Source: Ilyomonas sp965277535
Lineage (GTDB): Bacteria > Bacteroidota > Bacteroidia > Chitinophagales > Chitinophagaceae
NCBI GenBank assembly: GCA_965277535.1
Contig: OZ255825.1
Span: forward strand, 2,046,001 to 2,110,000
Reading direction: 5' to 3'
Length of the DNA: 64,000 bases
Both the position numbers and the translations under genes were made by a program. The number at the start of each line of letters is the position of its first letter. The stretch's first letter is position 1. Positions 38,052 to 44,493 of this stretch are shown here, piece by piece. The notes beneath the pieces are model-generated. The model was not told the DNA's origin. It ran no database searches and worked only from the letters and a program-made list of their open reading frames with translations.

Positions 38052-39464
38052 TCACCTGATTTGGCTTACAAACAAATTGAAGTCGCCGGAAGCAGCCGCT
38101 TTTTGCAGCAAAGCCTGCCACACATAGATGTAGGAAATGCTTACATCCGTTTCGGCTTTGTTCAAAGCAAATAAGGCTTGTTGCAAGTCAACAATATCAG
38201 TTAAGCCATTTTTATATAAAACACTCTTTTGATTGTAAGCATCAGACGCTGCTTTGTATTGCACGGGCACTTCATTGAAGCGTTGCAGCGTGTTGGCAAT
38301 GCGTTGATCTGCCAATACCAATTGGTCTTTCAATTGTGTGTTCACAAGGTCAGTTTCAGCAGTATATCCTTTTGATAAAAAGTGTTGCGATGTAACCTGG
38401 TGTTTGATTTTAGCAAGACTCATGATGTTCCATGCAATAGATACACCCGTTACATAATTGCTACGCGTGGGGTTAACGCCATTCCAAAGACTTTTGGAAT
38501 AACTGTCTTTATAGTCGGGAGAATAATTATAATCAAAACCCGAACCTCTCGTTTGCACAATGCCAAACAGGTCAACGCCGGGAAGTATGCTTTTCTTTAA
38601 AAGATCGGCATATTTTTCACTGGCTGTTACCCTGCTTTGATAGAACTGAACCTGCGGATTTTGCTCTGTTTTAAAATCACTGTTAAACACAGTAGGTATT
38701 TTATTGAAAAAGAAACTTGTATCTAAATTGTACTCAACCGGTGAAGCGTTTAAAACCTGCGCAAGTGTGTTGCGCTGCTCCTGTTCTCTGGCCTCAGCGT
38801 CCAAAATAGCAATGCGTGCACTGGATACCTGTGCAATTACTATAGACGAATCAACACCGGCAATCAGCCCGTTTTTTGCTTTGGCAAGCACTACTCTTTC
38901 AACCGAAGCTATCCTTGCCGAGTCGGCTTTGGCAACATTGATTAATCTCTGTGTTATAAGAAGATTGAGATACGCATCAGCAATCTTTACACTTTGTATA
39001 AACTGCTCCTGCACTACATCTGCCGAATCGGTATTGGCGCGTGCCTGGTAAGCAACGATGCGCGATTTGAGCCTTCCAAAACTAAACACTTCCCAGTTGG
39101 TGTTAATCACGTATTGCGCACCAAAAGCCGCATTCCAGCTTTGCTTGCCAAACGAAGGACCGGAAGAAGATACCCCGGCAATACTACCGATGCTCAGTGG
39201 TCCAAACTGTCCGTTTACCGTACCATAAGCATCTTGTATGCCTGCGGTTACATTGGGCAGGTATTCGTTGTGTACATTTTGTACTATCTCTTTTGAAGAG
39301 AGATAATAATTTTGTTTTGCCTGTATGCTTTGATAATTGTTTACTCCGTTATGAATGGCTTCCGACAACAGCAATGGCGCTTGCTGCGCGTATGATGAAG
39401 CAACGCTAAACAGAAAGGTTACCAGCAAGCAAGTAATAGATGTTTTATTTTGAATCCATTTCAT
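38052..39464 (-). CDS. TolC-family outer-membrane efflux protein
   Basis: The start at 39464 gives MKWIQNKTSITCLLVTFLFS, a signal peptide ending SSYAQ; the open frame extends 11 codons upstream. The 470-residue protein has two OEP repeats of long helices, such as SVKIADAYLNLLITQRLINVAKADSARIASVERVVLAKAKNGLIAG and DQRIANTLQRFNEVPVQYKAASDAYNQKSVLYKNGLTDIVDLQQALFALNKAETD, typical for TolC channels. It is the first structural gene of the operon, ahead of the permease and adaptor, which is an uncommon order. Confidence 0.92.
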   Translation of the reverse strand: MKWIQNKTSITCLLVTFLFSVASSYAQQAPLLLSEAIHNGVNNYQSIQAKQNYYLSSKEIVQNVHNEYLPNVTAGIQDAYGTVNGQFGPLSIGSIAGVSSSGPSFGKQSWNAAFGAQYVINTNWEVFSFGRLKSRIVAYQARANTDSADVVQEQFIQSVKIADAYLNLLITQRLINVAKADSARIASVERVVLAKAKNGLIAGVDSSIVIAQVSSARIAILDAEAREQEQRNTLAQVLNASPVEYNLDTSFFFNKIPTVFNSDFKTEQNPQVQFYQSRVTASEKYADLLKKSILPGVDLFGIVQTRGSGFDYNYSPDYKDSYSKSLWNGVNPTRSNYVTGVSIAWNIMSLAKIKHQVTSQHFLSKGYTAETDLVNTQLKDQLVLADQRIANTLQRFNEVPVQYKAASDAYNQKSVLYKNGLTDIVDLQQALFALNKAETDVSISYIYVWQALLQKAAASGDFNLFVSQIR

Positions 39465-39518
39465 AAAAACTCTGTATCGGTTTTTATAGCAGCACATTCG
39501 TTGTTTGAATGAATAAGT

Positions 39519-40199
39519 TTACAATAGAATTGATTGACCTGTAATTTCTGCAACACAGTTCCATGCTGCTTTTGCGTCTTTCTTGATGATGCTTTGCAAT
39601 AACGCTTCATGCAGTTCCTGTTTCTCAAGAAATAGCGAAGTGTCTTCATGCACCAGCGTAAACGATTTTTTTATCTGAACTGCAATGGTCTTGTACAAAT
39701 CGGCGAGTATTTCATTTTTCGAGGCTTCAACAATAGAAATATGAAACTGAATATCTGCCTCGATACACTCTTCTGTATCGCCTTTTATACCCGCCCGTTT
39801 TCTTTTATTCAGCAGTGAAGTCATCTTTGCAATGTCTTTCTGTGTACGCTGCAAAGCGGCTTTTTCTGCTGCTTTCAGTTCAAGCAGTTGTCTCACTTCT
39901 TTTAAATCTTCATTGCCTGCGCGTTTCAACCGCTGATGCAAGGGTTCGTGCAAACCTTCGCTGGGCAATACAAAAGTGCCAAGCCCTTGCTTTACCTGCA
40001 CCAGCCCGCAGTTGGCAAGTATTCTTACCGCCTCGCGTATGCTGGAACGTCCAACCCCAAAGCGTTGCATCAGTTCCGGCTCTGAAGGAAGTTTGTCGCC
40101 GGCTTTGTATTGTTTTAACCGGAGTTGTTTTTTTATTTTATCTGCCACCACATCTGCCAAAGCAGTTCGTGATGTTAATTCAATTTGTTCACTCATCAT
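39519..40199 (-). CDS. FadR/GntR-family transcriptional regulator
   Basis: The 226-residue regulator has an N-terminal winged helix (ALADVVADKIKKQLRLKQYK, GDKLPSEPELMQRFGVGRSSIREAVRILANCGLVQVKQGLGTFV) and a C-terminal helical FCD ligand domain (RQLLELKAAEKAA ... ADIQFHISIVEASKNEILADLYKTI ... HEALLQSIIKKDAKAAWNCV). The His and Asp pattern of FCD metal sites is present. It lies 54 bases upstream of the TolC gene in the same direction, so it is probably part of and controls the efflux operon. GntR control of RND pumps is less usual than TetR or two-component control. Confidence 0.9.
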   Translation of the reverse strand: MMSEQIELTSRTALADVVADKIKKQLRLKQYKAGDKLPSEPELMQRFGVGRSSIREAVRILANCGLVQVKQGLGTFVLPSEGLHEPLHQRLKRAGNEDLKEVRQLLELKAAEKAALQRTQKDIAKMTSLLNKRKRAGIKGDTEECIEADIQFHISIVEASKNEILADLYKTIAVQIKKSFTLVHEDTSLFLEKQELHEALLQSIIKKDAKAAWNCVAEITGQSILL

Positions 40200-40548
40200 A
40201 TCATCTGATGAGTAAAAGTAAGAAGGTATTTTGTATTGAGATTAATTTTTCATTACAAAATCTTCATAAAATTCATTTCATAAGAATGAGTTGAAACGTT
40301 CAATATAAATATCTAATCAGGCAGTTATTTTTATTGAGTATTGAAGTACTGCAAAAGTGTTCGACTATAAACGATAAATAAACAAACCACTTTTGTTTTT
40401 GCACGAATAATGAGTGTAAGCTGAATTATAAAATAGTAGATAAGCTTTGTTGAGTAGTTACAAGTTCTACTTAATTCTAAACAGGAACGTTGGTTCTTTA
40501 TATCTGGAACAAAAAAATAATAGTGGTGAAAATTATTTTCATAAAAAT

Positions 40549-40578
40549 TTTGTTAAACAAAAACTACTTCTATCTTTG
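40549..40578 (+). promoter_or_regulatory. Strong Bacteroidota-type promoter ahead of the TROVE/Y RNA/RtcB locus
   Basis: TTTG at 40549-40552 and TATCTTTG at 40571-40578 with an 18-base spacer match the TTTG/TAnnTTTG consensus almost perfectly. Transcription should begin a few bases downstream, near 40584. There is no open reading frame of note before the TROVE gene at 41036, so the transcript has a leader of about 450 bases. The remaining 40200-40548 contains only the upstream region of the GntR gene, with nothing else recognised. Confidence 0.7.
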
Positions 40579-40629
40579 CACCCGCAAATAAAAAGAAAGA
40601 CATGCAACGCAATACATTCACACATATTG

Positions 40630-40742
40630 AAAGCCTGAAGTGCTTACCAGTACCAGGCTTTAGCCGCGGGGCATATTTTCTTCATCCATAAGTTTATAAC
40701 AACTTTTCGATACAGAAAGCCCCGCACACAGCGGGGTTTTTT
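40630..40742 (+). ncRNA. Structured leader or small RNA with attenuator-like terminator
   Basis: Shortly after the promoter there is a perfect hairpin, AAAGCCTG (40630-40637) with CAGGCTTT (40654-40661). It is followed by GCGGGGC (40666-40672) and an intrinsic terminator CCCCGC/GCGGGG plus six T (40720-40742). GCGGGGC is an exact complement of GCCCCGC in the 5' arm of the terminator (40719-40725), so the two structures exclude each other, as in an attenuator or riboswitch. Alternatively the 160-base transcript is a stand-alone small RNA. No ligand-binding consensus is recognised. Confidence 0.5.
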
Positions 40743-40954
40743 ATTGATAAACTCACCAACAAAAATGTTACAACAACTATACATATCACTTCTGAAAACA
40801 AACCTAACGCATCGTTGTGAATGGCGACCTATGGGCATCATCTCGCAAAGGAAAAGTGTAAAAAATAGTGATGTGTTTATGGACAGAATCTATCCCGACC
40901 TACGACCGTATTATCTTATAAATACCTGTTGACAAAACATCAGCATGTAAAAAG

Positions 40955-40992
40955 AAAACCCGGTCAGGATACATCACCTTACCGGGTTTTTT
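40955..40992 (+). terminator. Intrinsic terminator upstream of the TROVE gene
   Basis: AAAACCCGGT (40955-40964) pairs with ACCGGGTTTT (40981-40990), followed by more T. It ends 43 bases before the TROVE start, so it is the second terminator in the leader. Transcription must read through it, or a new promoter must lie between; no clear boxes are seen there. A 55-codon frame at 40764-40931 lies between the two terminators but has no recognisable product. Confidence 0.65.
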
Positions 40993-41035
40993 ATTTGACA
41001 AAATTAAAACAACCAAAAACAAAAGGAGGCGAATC

Positions 41036-42550
41036 ATGCGATTCAATTTCAACAAAACCAAAAGCAGCGAAACCACCAATTATGAAGGTGCTGAAGCATT
41101 TGTGTTAACGCCACAGTTGGAGTTATACACAGCCGTTGCCACAGCAGCATTAACCGATAATTTTTATGAAAAAGGCGGCGATAATTTGCAGCGTATCGTA
41201 AGCCTCATTGCAAAGAATGATGCCCGCTTTGTTGCCAAACTTGCAGTGTATGCAAGAGAGAGCATGCACTTGCGCAGCGTGCCGTTGGTATTGGTAACCG
41301 AACTGGCGAAACAACACAATGGAGATGCATTAATCAGCGCATTGACGGCAAGAGTGATTCAGCGTGCAGATGAAATTATGGAGTTGCTCTCTTACTACGC
41401 ACAAAGCAACGAACGCAAAGAAGCGAAACAATTGAACAAGATGAGTAAGCAGTTGCAGAAAGGGTTGTCTGTTGCCTTCAACAAGTTTGATGAGTACCAG
41501 TTTGCGAAGTACAACCGCGATGCTGCAGTAAAGTTGAAAGACGCTTTGTTCTTAGTACACCCAAAAGCAAAAGACGAAGCACAGCAAGTGTTGTTTGATA
41601 AAATTGTGAAGGATGATTTGCAAACGCCTTATACCTGGGAAACGGAACTAAGCGCTTTGGGTCAGCAAACGTTTGAAGATGCAACTGCAAAAGAAAAAGC
41701 GGTAAAAACAAAATGGGAAGAACTCATTTTTAGCAATAAGATTGGCTATATGGCATTGCTTCGCAACCTGCGCAACATTGTGGAAGCAGAAGTGAGCAAC
41801 GAATCTTTACACAAAGTTTTGAGCTACCTCAGCAGTGAAGATGCGGTTGCCAAAAGCAAACAATTGCCCTTCCGTTTTTTGAGCGCTTATCGCGAATTAA
41901 AGAGTTTACCTAACGGTAACGTAAGCAAAACATTGAATGCTTTGGAAGAAGCCGTTTTGCATACCGCAGCCAACATCAAAGGCTTTGATGAAAACATCAA
42001 AGTGGTGATTGCTGCTGACCTAAGCGGAAGCATGCAAACGCCGGTGAGTGCGAAGAGTAAAGTGCAGCGTTTTGATATTGGTTTGATGCTCGCGATGCTG
42101 TTGCAAAGTCGTTGCAAAAATGTGATCACCGGCATGTTTGGAAATACATGGAAAGTGATTAATGTGCCAGCAAAAAACATCCTTGCCAATGCTGATGAAT
42201 TTCATCGCCGGGAAGGTGAAGTGGGTTATGCAACGAATGGTTATTTAGTGATTGAAGATTTGATCAGCCGTAAAAAAAAGGTTGACAAAGTGGTCTTCTT
42301 TACCGATTGCCAGTTATGGAACAGCAATGGCACAGCCAGCATGAGCAATGTATGGAAGCGTTATAAACAAATAGCGCCGAATGCAAGATTATACTTGTTT
42401 GATTTGGCTGGCAATGGCACTACACCATTGAATGTAATGAGAGATGACGTGCACTTAATAGCAGGCTGGAGCGACAAGGTATTTGAAGTGTTAAGTGCGA
42501 TAGAAAACGGTGGCAACGCAGTGCAAACCATTGATGCCATTGCATTGTAA
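41036..42550 (+). CDS. rsr: TROVE-domain Ro60 homologue (Rsr)
   Basis: This 504-residue protein consists of a helical TROVE (Ro60/telomerase/vault) domain over about residues 15-340 and a C-terminal von Willebrand A domain. VVIAADLSGSM (about 325-335) is the MIDAS metal site, with TNGYLVIEDLI and VVFFTDCQLW further on. Ro60 proteins form a ring that binds Y RNAs on the outside and the 3' ends of misfolded RNAs in the centre. In bacteria they are linked to RNA decay and stress recovery. The ribosome binding site AAAGGAGGCG just before the ATG is unusually strong for a Bacteroidota gene. The array of Y-RNA-like elements starts 106 bases downstream and rtcB follows, which fixes the functional context. 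Confidence 0.95.
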   Translation: MRFNFNKTKSSETTNYEGAEAFVLTPQLELYTAVATAALTDNFYEKGGDNLQRIVSLIAKNDARFVAKLAVYARESMHLRSVPLVLVTELAKQHNGDALISALTARVIQRADEIMELLSYYAQSNERKEAKQLNKMSKQLQKGLSVAFNKFDEYQFAKYNRDAAVKLKDALFLVHPKAKDEAQQVLFDKIVKDDLQTPYTWETELSALGQQTFEDATAKEKAVKTKWEELIFSNKIGYMALLRNLRNIVEAEVSNESLHKVLSYLSSEDAVAKSKQLPFRFLSAYRELKSLPNGNVSKTLNALEEAVLHTAANIKGFDENIKVVIAADLSGSMQTPVSAKSKVQRFDIGLMLAMLLQSRCKNVITGMFGNTWKVINVPAKNILANADEFHRREGEVGYATNGYLVIEDLISRKKKVDKVVFFTDCQLWNSNGTASMSNVWKRYKQIAPNARLYLFDLAGNGTTPLNVMRDDVHLIAGWSDKVFEVLSAIENGGNAVQTIDAIAL

Positions 42551-42571
42551 GAGATGTGCTAAAGAGGAGGA

Positions 42572-42602
42572 AAAAGTGTCCCGCTTGCGGGCGGGAACTT
42601 TT
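42572..42602 (+). terminator. Hairpin after the TROVE gene
   Basis: AAAAGT and TCCCGC (42572-42584, with one bulged G) pair with GCGGGA and ACTTTT (42591-42602) around a six-base loop. The stem is strong but only four T follow, so it may be a weak terminator or an mRNA end protecting the TROVE message and separating it from the RNA array. Confidence 0.5.
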
Positions 42603-42655
42603 CTAACAAAAACAAAAGGTATTAGATACAAGATAAGTACGAGAAAAATTTTTTT

Positions 42656-42791
42656 GAATGATGCCGTTAGAGCAGTGATACTTCGTCAACTGGTAAGAAC
42701 ATTTATCAAACGATAAATGCTGCAGGTTCAAATCCTGCCAACGTTTTTGTGTAAAAACAAAAACAGTGCATTGCCCGCTTGTTGCTCATTC
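42656..42791 (+). ncRNA. Y-RNA-like element 1 (divergent YrlA-type)
   Basis: The ends pair: GAATGA (42656-42661) with TCATTC (42786-42791). Next comes the shared internal part (GCCGTTA / GCTTGTTGC), then an eight-base inner helix, GAGCAGTG (42670-42677) with CATTGCCC (42769-42776), seven pairs including one G-U. The constant ATACTTCG follows. The enclosed domain contains a D-loop-like piece (TCAACTGGTAAGA), a hairpin of eight pairs (CATTTATC/GATAAATG) and a T arm (GCAGG TTCAAAT CCTGC). In contrast to the other three copies, the D-like piece comes before the T arm, so this copy is not clearly permuted. Same strand as the TROVE gene and rtcB. Confidence 0.65.
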
Positions 42792-42814
42792 AAAAATCTG
42801 ATTACTCTACATCC

Positions 42815-42950
42815 AAAACAGGTGTCGTAGAGAAGAGATACTTCGCAAGGTTTCATGCACGAAGGTTCGATTCCTTCTCCCGACAAGTCGGGATGGCTGA
42901 GTGGTTAAGTAATGATTTAAAAGCCTCTTTTCGATTCGTTACCCTGTTTT
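42815..42950 (+). ncRNA. Y-RNA-like element 2 with permuted tRNA-like domain (YrlA-type)
   Basis: AAAACAGG (42815-42822) pairs with CCTGTTTT (42943-42950). The conserved GTCGTA / GATTCGTTAC internal part is followed by inner helix GAGAAGAG (42830-42837) with CTCTTTTC (42925-42932), eight pairs, and by ATACTTCG. Inside, a T arm GAAGG TTCGATT CCTTC comes first, then TCCCGAC (42878-42884), which pairs perfectly with GTCGGGA (42887-42893), and then the D arm GGCTGAGTGGTTAAGT of Ser/Leu type. The 3' half of a tRNA thus precedes its 5' half, and the acceptor stem is closed by a tiny loop: a circularly permuted tRNA mounted on a Y stem. Confidence 0.78.
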
Positions 42951-42951
42951 A

Positions 42952-43025
42952 TTGCCGGGTGGTGCAATTGGCTAACATACCAGAGTTTGAGTCTGGTGAT
43001 ACAGGTTCAAATCCTGTCCGGGCAA
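42952..43025 (+). tRNA. tRNA-Gln(TTG)-like gene, linear, degenerate
   Basis: It folds as a cloverleaf: acceptor TGCCGGG with CCGGGCA (one G-G mismatch), D arm with AATTGGCTAA, anticodon stem CCAGA/TCTGG around GTTTGAG (anticodon TTG), and T arm ACAGG TTCAAAT CCTGT. The weak D stem and the acceptor mismatch are unusual for a working tRNA. It starts 2 bases after Y element 2 and ends 8 bases before Y element 3. It may be a decoy or a substrate rather than a translation tRNA. No CCA is encoded. Confidence 0.6.
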
Positions 43026-43032
43026 CATGTTT

Positions 43033-43163
43033 ACAGGTGCCGTAGAATAAAGATACTTCGTGTGTCGCAGGTTCGATTCCTGCTCATGCAGATGCGCATG
43101 ATAGCTCAGTTGGTAGAGCAACAAGCTGGCAACAGCTATAGGCTTTATTCGCTTTTGCCCTGT
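43033..43163 (+). ncRNA. Y-RNA-like element 3 with permuted tRNA-like domain (YrlA-type)
   Basis: ACAGG (43033-43037) pairs with CCTGT (43159-43163). After GCCGTA / GCTTTTGCC comes a perfect eight-pair inner helix, GAATAAAG (43045-43052) with CTTTATTC (43143-43150), whose bases differ from the other copies on both sides. ATACTTCG follows. The domain runs T arm (GCAGG TTCGATT CCTGC), TCATGC (43084-43089) paired with GCATGA (43096-43101), D arm GCTCAGTTGGTAGAGC, and a hairpin AGCTG-GCAA-CAGCT with a GNRA loop. The order is again permuted. Confidence 0.78.
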
Positions 43164-43178
43164 TATTTTTATTGAAAA

Positions 43179-43252
43179 TGACTCATAGCTCAATGGTTAG
43201 ATGCACCGCACTTTTAATGCGGGGATTGCAGGTTCAAGTTCTGTCGGGTCAA
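43179..43252 (+). tRNA. tRNA-Lys(TTT)-like gene, linear
   Basis: Acceptor TGACTCA pairs with CGGGTCA (one G-U and one C-A). The D arm GCTCAATGGTTAGATGC is nearly normal. The anticodon stem CCGCA/TGCGG holds loop CTTTTAA, anticodon TTT. The T arm GCAGG TTCAAGT TCTGT has two G-U pairs. It fits between Y element 3 and the His-like gene. The fold is good enough that tRNA finders may call it, but the stems are weaker than in a housekeeping tRNA. Confidence 0.6.
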
Positions 43253-43269
43253 CGGTTTTATGTGTTTAT

Positions 43270-43341
43270 GTTGGTTGTAGCTTATCCGGTAAAGCGTCCG
43301 CCTGTGAAGCGGGAGAACAGGGTTCGAGCCCCGCAATCAAC
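43270..43341 (+). tRNA. tRNA-His(GTG)-like gene, linear, degenerate T stem
   Basis: Acceptor TTGGTTG (43271-43277) pairs with CAATCAA (43334-43340). A G at 43270 faces C at 43341, matching the G(-1):C73 identity pair of tRNA-His. The D stem is GCTT/AAGC. The anticodon stem TCCGC/GCGGG has loop CTGTGAA, anticodon GTG. The T stem CAGGG/CCCGC has only three pairs and its register clashes with the acceptor by one base, so it is probably not a normal tRNA. Confidence 0.55.
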
Positions 43342-43343
43342 CC

Positions 43344-43417
43344 TTGGTTTCTGGTGTAACGGATAACATACCACACTACGAATGTGGAGATAAAAGTTCG
43401 ATTCTTTCGAAACCAAC
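43344..43417 (+). tRNA. tRNA-Arg(ACG)-like gene, linear
   Basis: The acceptor TTGGTTT/AAACCAA is perfect. The anticodon stem CCACA/TGTGG has loop CTACGAA, anticodon ACG. The T arm AAAAG TTCGATT CTTTC is AT-rich with an A-C mismatch, and the D arm (TGGTGTAACGGATAACA) is irregular. It starts 3 bases after the His-like gene and ends 2 bases before Y element 4, showing how tightly the array is packed. Confidence 0.6.
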
Positions 43418-43418
43418 C

Positions 43419-43558
43419 AACAGGTGTCGTAGAAAGGAGATACTTCGACTGATAACCGAAAGGTCACGGGTTCGATTCCCATACGCTCTACCGTAAAAGG
43501 AAGAGCGTTAGCTCAGATGGTTAGAGCATTGTGTGCTCCCTTCGCTTGTTACCCTGTT
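43419..43558 (+). ncRNA. Y-RNA-like element 4 with permuted tRNA-Ile-like domain (YrlA-type)
   Basis: AACAGG (43419-43424) pairs with CCTGTT (43553-43558). GTCGTA / GCTTGTTACC precedes inner helix GAAAGGAG (43432-43439) with CTCCCTTC (43536-43543), seven of eight pairs, then ATACTTCG. The 3' tRNA half comes first and still contains an Ile-type anticodon loop CTGATAA, a GAAA-capped hairpin and the T arm ACGGG TTCGATT CCCAT. Acceptor ACGCTCT (43483-43489) pairs perfectly with AGAGCGT (43502-43508) across a 12-base loop, followed by D arm GCTCAGATGGTTAGAGC. Confidence 0.78.
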
Positions 43559-43564
43559 GTTATT

Positions 43565-43637
43565 GGTGCTTTGGCAGAGAAGGTCTATGCACCGGACTGA
43601 AAATCCGGCGAATGAGGTTCGATTCCTCAAGGCACCA
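43565..43637 (+). tRNA. tRNA-Phe(GAA)-like gene, linear
   Basis: Acceptor GGTGCTT/AGGCACC has one G-U. The anticodon stem CCGGA/TCCGG holds CTGAAAA, anticodon GAA. The T arm TGAGG TTCGATT CCTCA is perfect. The D arm (GGCAGAGAAGGTCTATGC) is aberrant and lacks the usual AGTTGG loop. It is the last element of the array, 7 bases after Y element 4. It is the best-formed linear copy, but its role in translation is doubtful for the same contextual reasons. Confidence 0.65.
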
Positions 43638-43755
43638 CTTGTTCATTTTTCAATTATAAAAATCAAAGTCATGAAAAAGAATCATCGGTTCATATCAACA
43701 CAACAGAATAAGTCATCCTGCGGTGGCTTGCCGCTGCCGCGTAAAACAAAACGAT

Positions 43756-44493
43756 ATGAACAACGATGTAAACAACCAACCTGTTTCATTATTACACTTC
43801 AGGCTGCGCACAGCACGACATAAAAAAAGAGCGCAGCACGAAGACAGGGACAAACAATTATTAGCGCTCCATTGGGAACAAAATGAGCTACGGCATCAAC
43901 AGCGCAACTTAGGATGGATAGAGCTAAATCCACCCGTAGTGCGCGGCTGGAAACGATATTTCGTATTACGTCCCGATGTTGCCAAAAGCAAACACGCTGA
44001 TTTCTTTGAAAGCATTTTGCAAAAAATAAATACTGTACAATACAGCCATCGTAAAGACTTTAAAATAAAGAAGCGAAAATGGCGTAAAAAGGTGTATGTA
44101 ACTAAAGAGCAAGCGTTGTTGCAACCTGAAGAATATCATTTCAACAAACTAAATTTTACTGAAAAGGAAAAACAATGGTTTGCAGAAGTAATATCATTTG
44201 ACAAAAACAAAAGACGCTTTGTAAAGAACTATGTTTTTGTTGAGCCCTGGCGCTTCGTGCTTCGTGTGCGACCTAATATTATTACAAAAACAAAAGTAAG
44301 AGATGAAGCCATCGAAAGCCGCATTCAACAGATTCGGAATTACATTGAACGAAACAACCTGAGAGGCAGGATCAGTCATCTTACAGACGGGCACAGTTAT
44401 TCGCGGTGGAATGAAGAAAGAAAGAGAGAAAAGAACCCTTCGCGCAACAAACCACTCACAGCGATTATTGATGTGTATGAAATGTGCTTGTAG
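43756..44493 (+). CDS. Very basic protein of unknown function in the TROVE-RtcB locus
   Basis: I do not recognise a family. From the ATG at 43756 (MNNDVNNQPVSLLHFRLRTARHKK) it has 245 residues; the frame is open from 43723. Lys and Arg are extremely frequent (RTARHKKRAQ, KDFKIKKRKWRKKVYV, RWNEERKREKNPSRNK), with several aromatic residues (WIELNPPVVRGWKRYFVLRPDV). There is no signal or membrane segment. A positively charged, soluble protein encoded between a Y/tRNA-like array and an RNA ligase is likely to bind RNA; that is inference. A small overlapping frame at 43671 (MKKNHRFISTQQNKSSCGGL, 50 codons) could be a leader peptide. Confidence 0.7.
   Translation: MNNDVNNQPVSLLHFRLRTARHKKRAQHEDRDKQLLALHWEQNELRHQQRNLGWIELNPPVVRGWKRYFVLRPDVAKSKHADFFESILQKINTVQYSHRKDFKIKKRKWRKKVYVTKEQALLQPEEYHFNKLNFTEKEKQWFAEVISFDKNKRRFVKNYVFVEPWRFVLRVRPNIITKTKVRDEAIESRIQQIRNYIERNNLRGRISHLTDGHSYSRWNEERKREKNPSRNKPLTAIIDVYEMCL

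Noticed and set aside
40744..40932. 62-codon frame (ATG at 40764) between the two leader terminators
   Set aside because: No recognisable product and it sits in a structured leader; kept only as a remark.
42779..43482. Short open frames over the RNA array
   Set aside because: They run through tRNA-like and Y-like structures on both strands and show no protein character.
42656..43637. CRISPR array or phage tRNA cluster as explanation for the repeated elements
   Set aside because: Repeats are not of constant length with unique spacers, no cas or phage genes are present, and covarying Y stems plus TROVE and rtcB give a better explanation.
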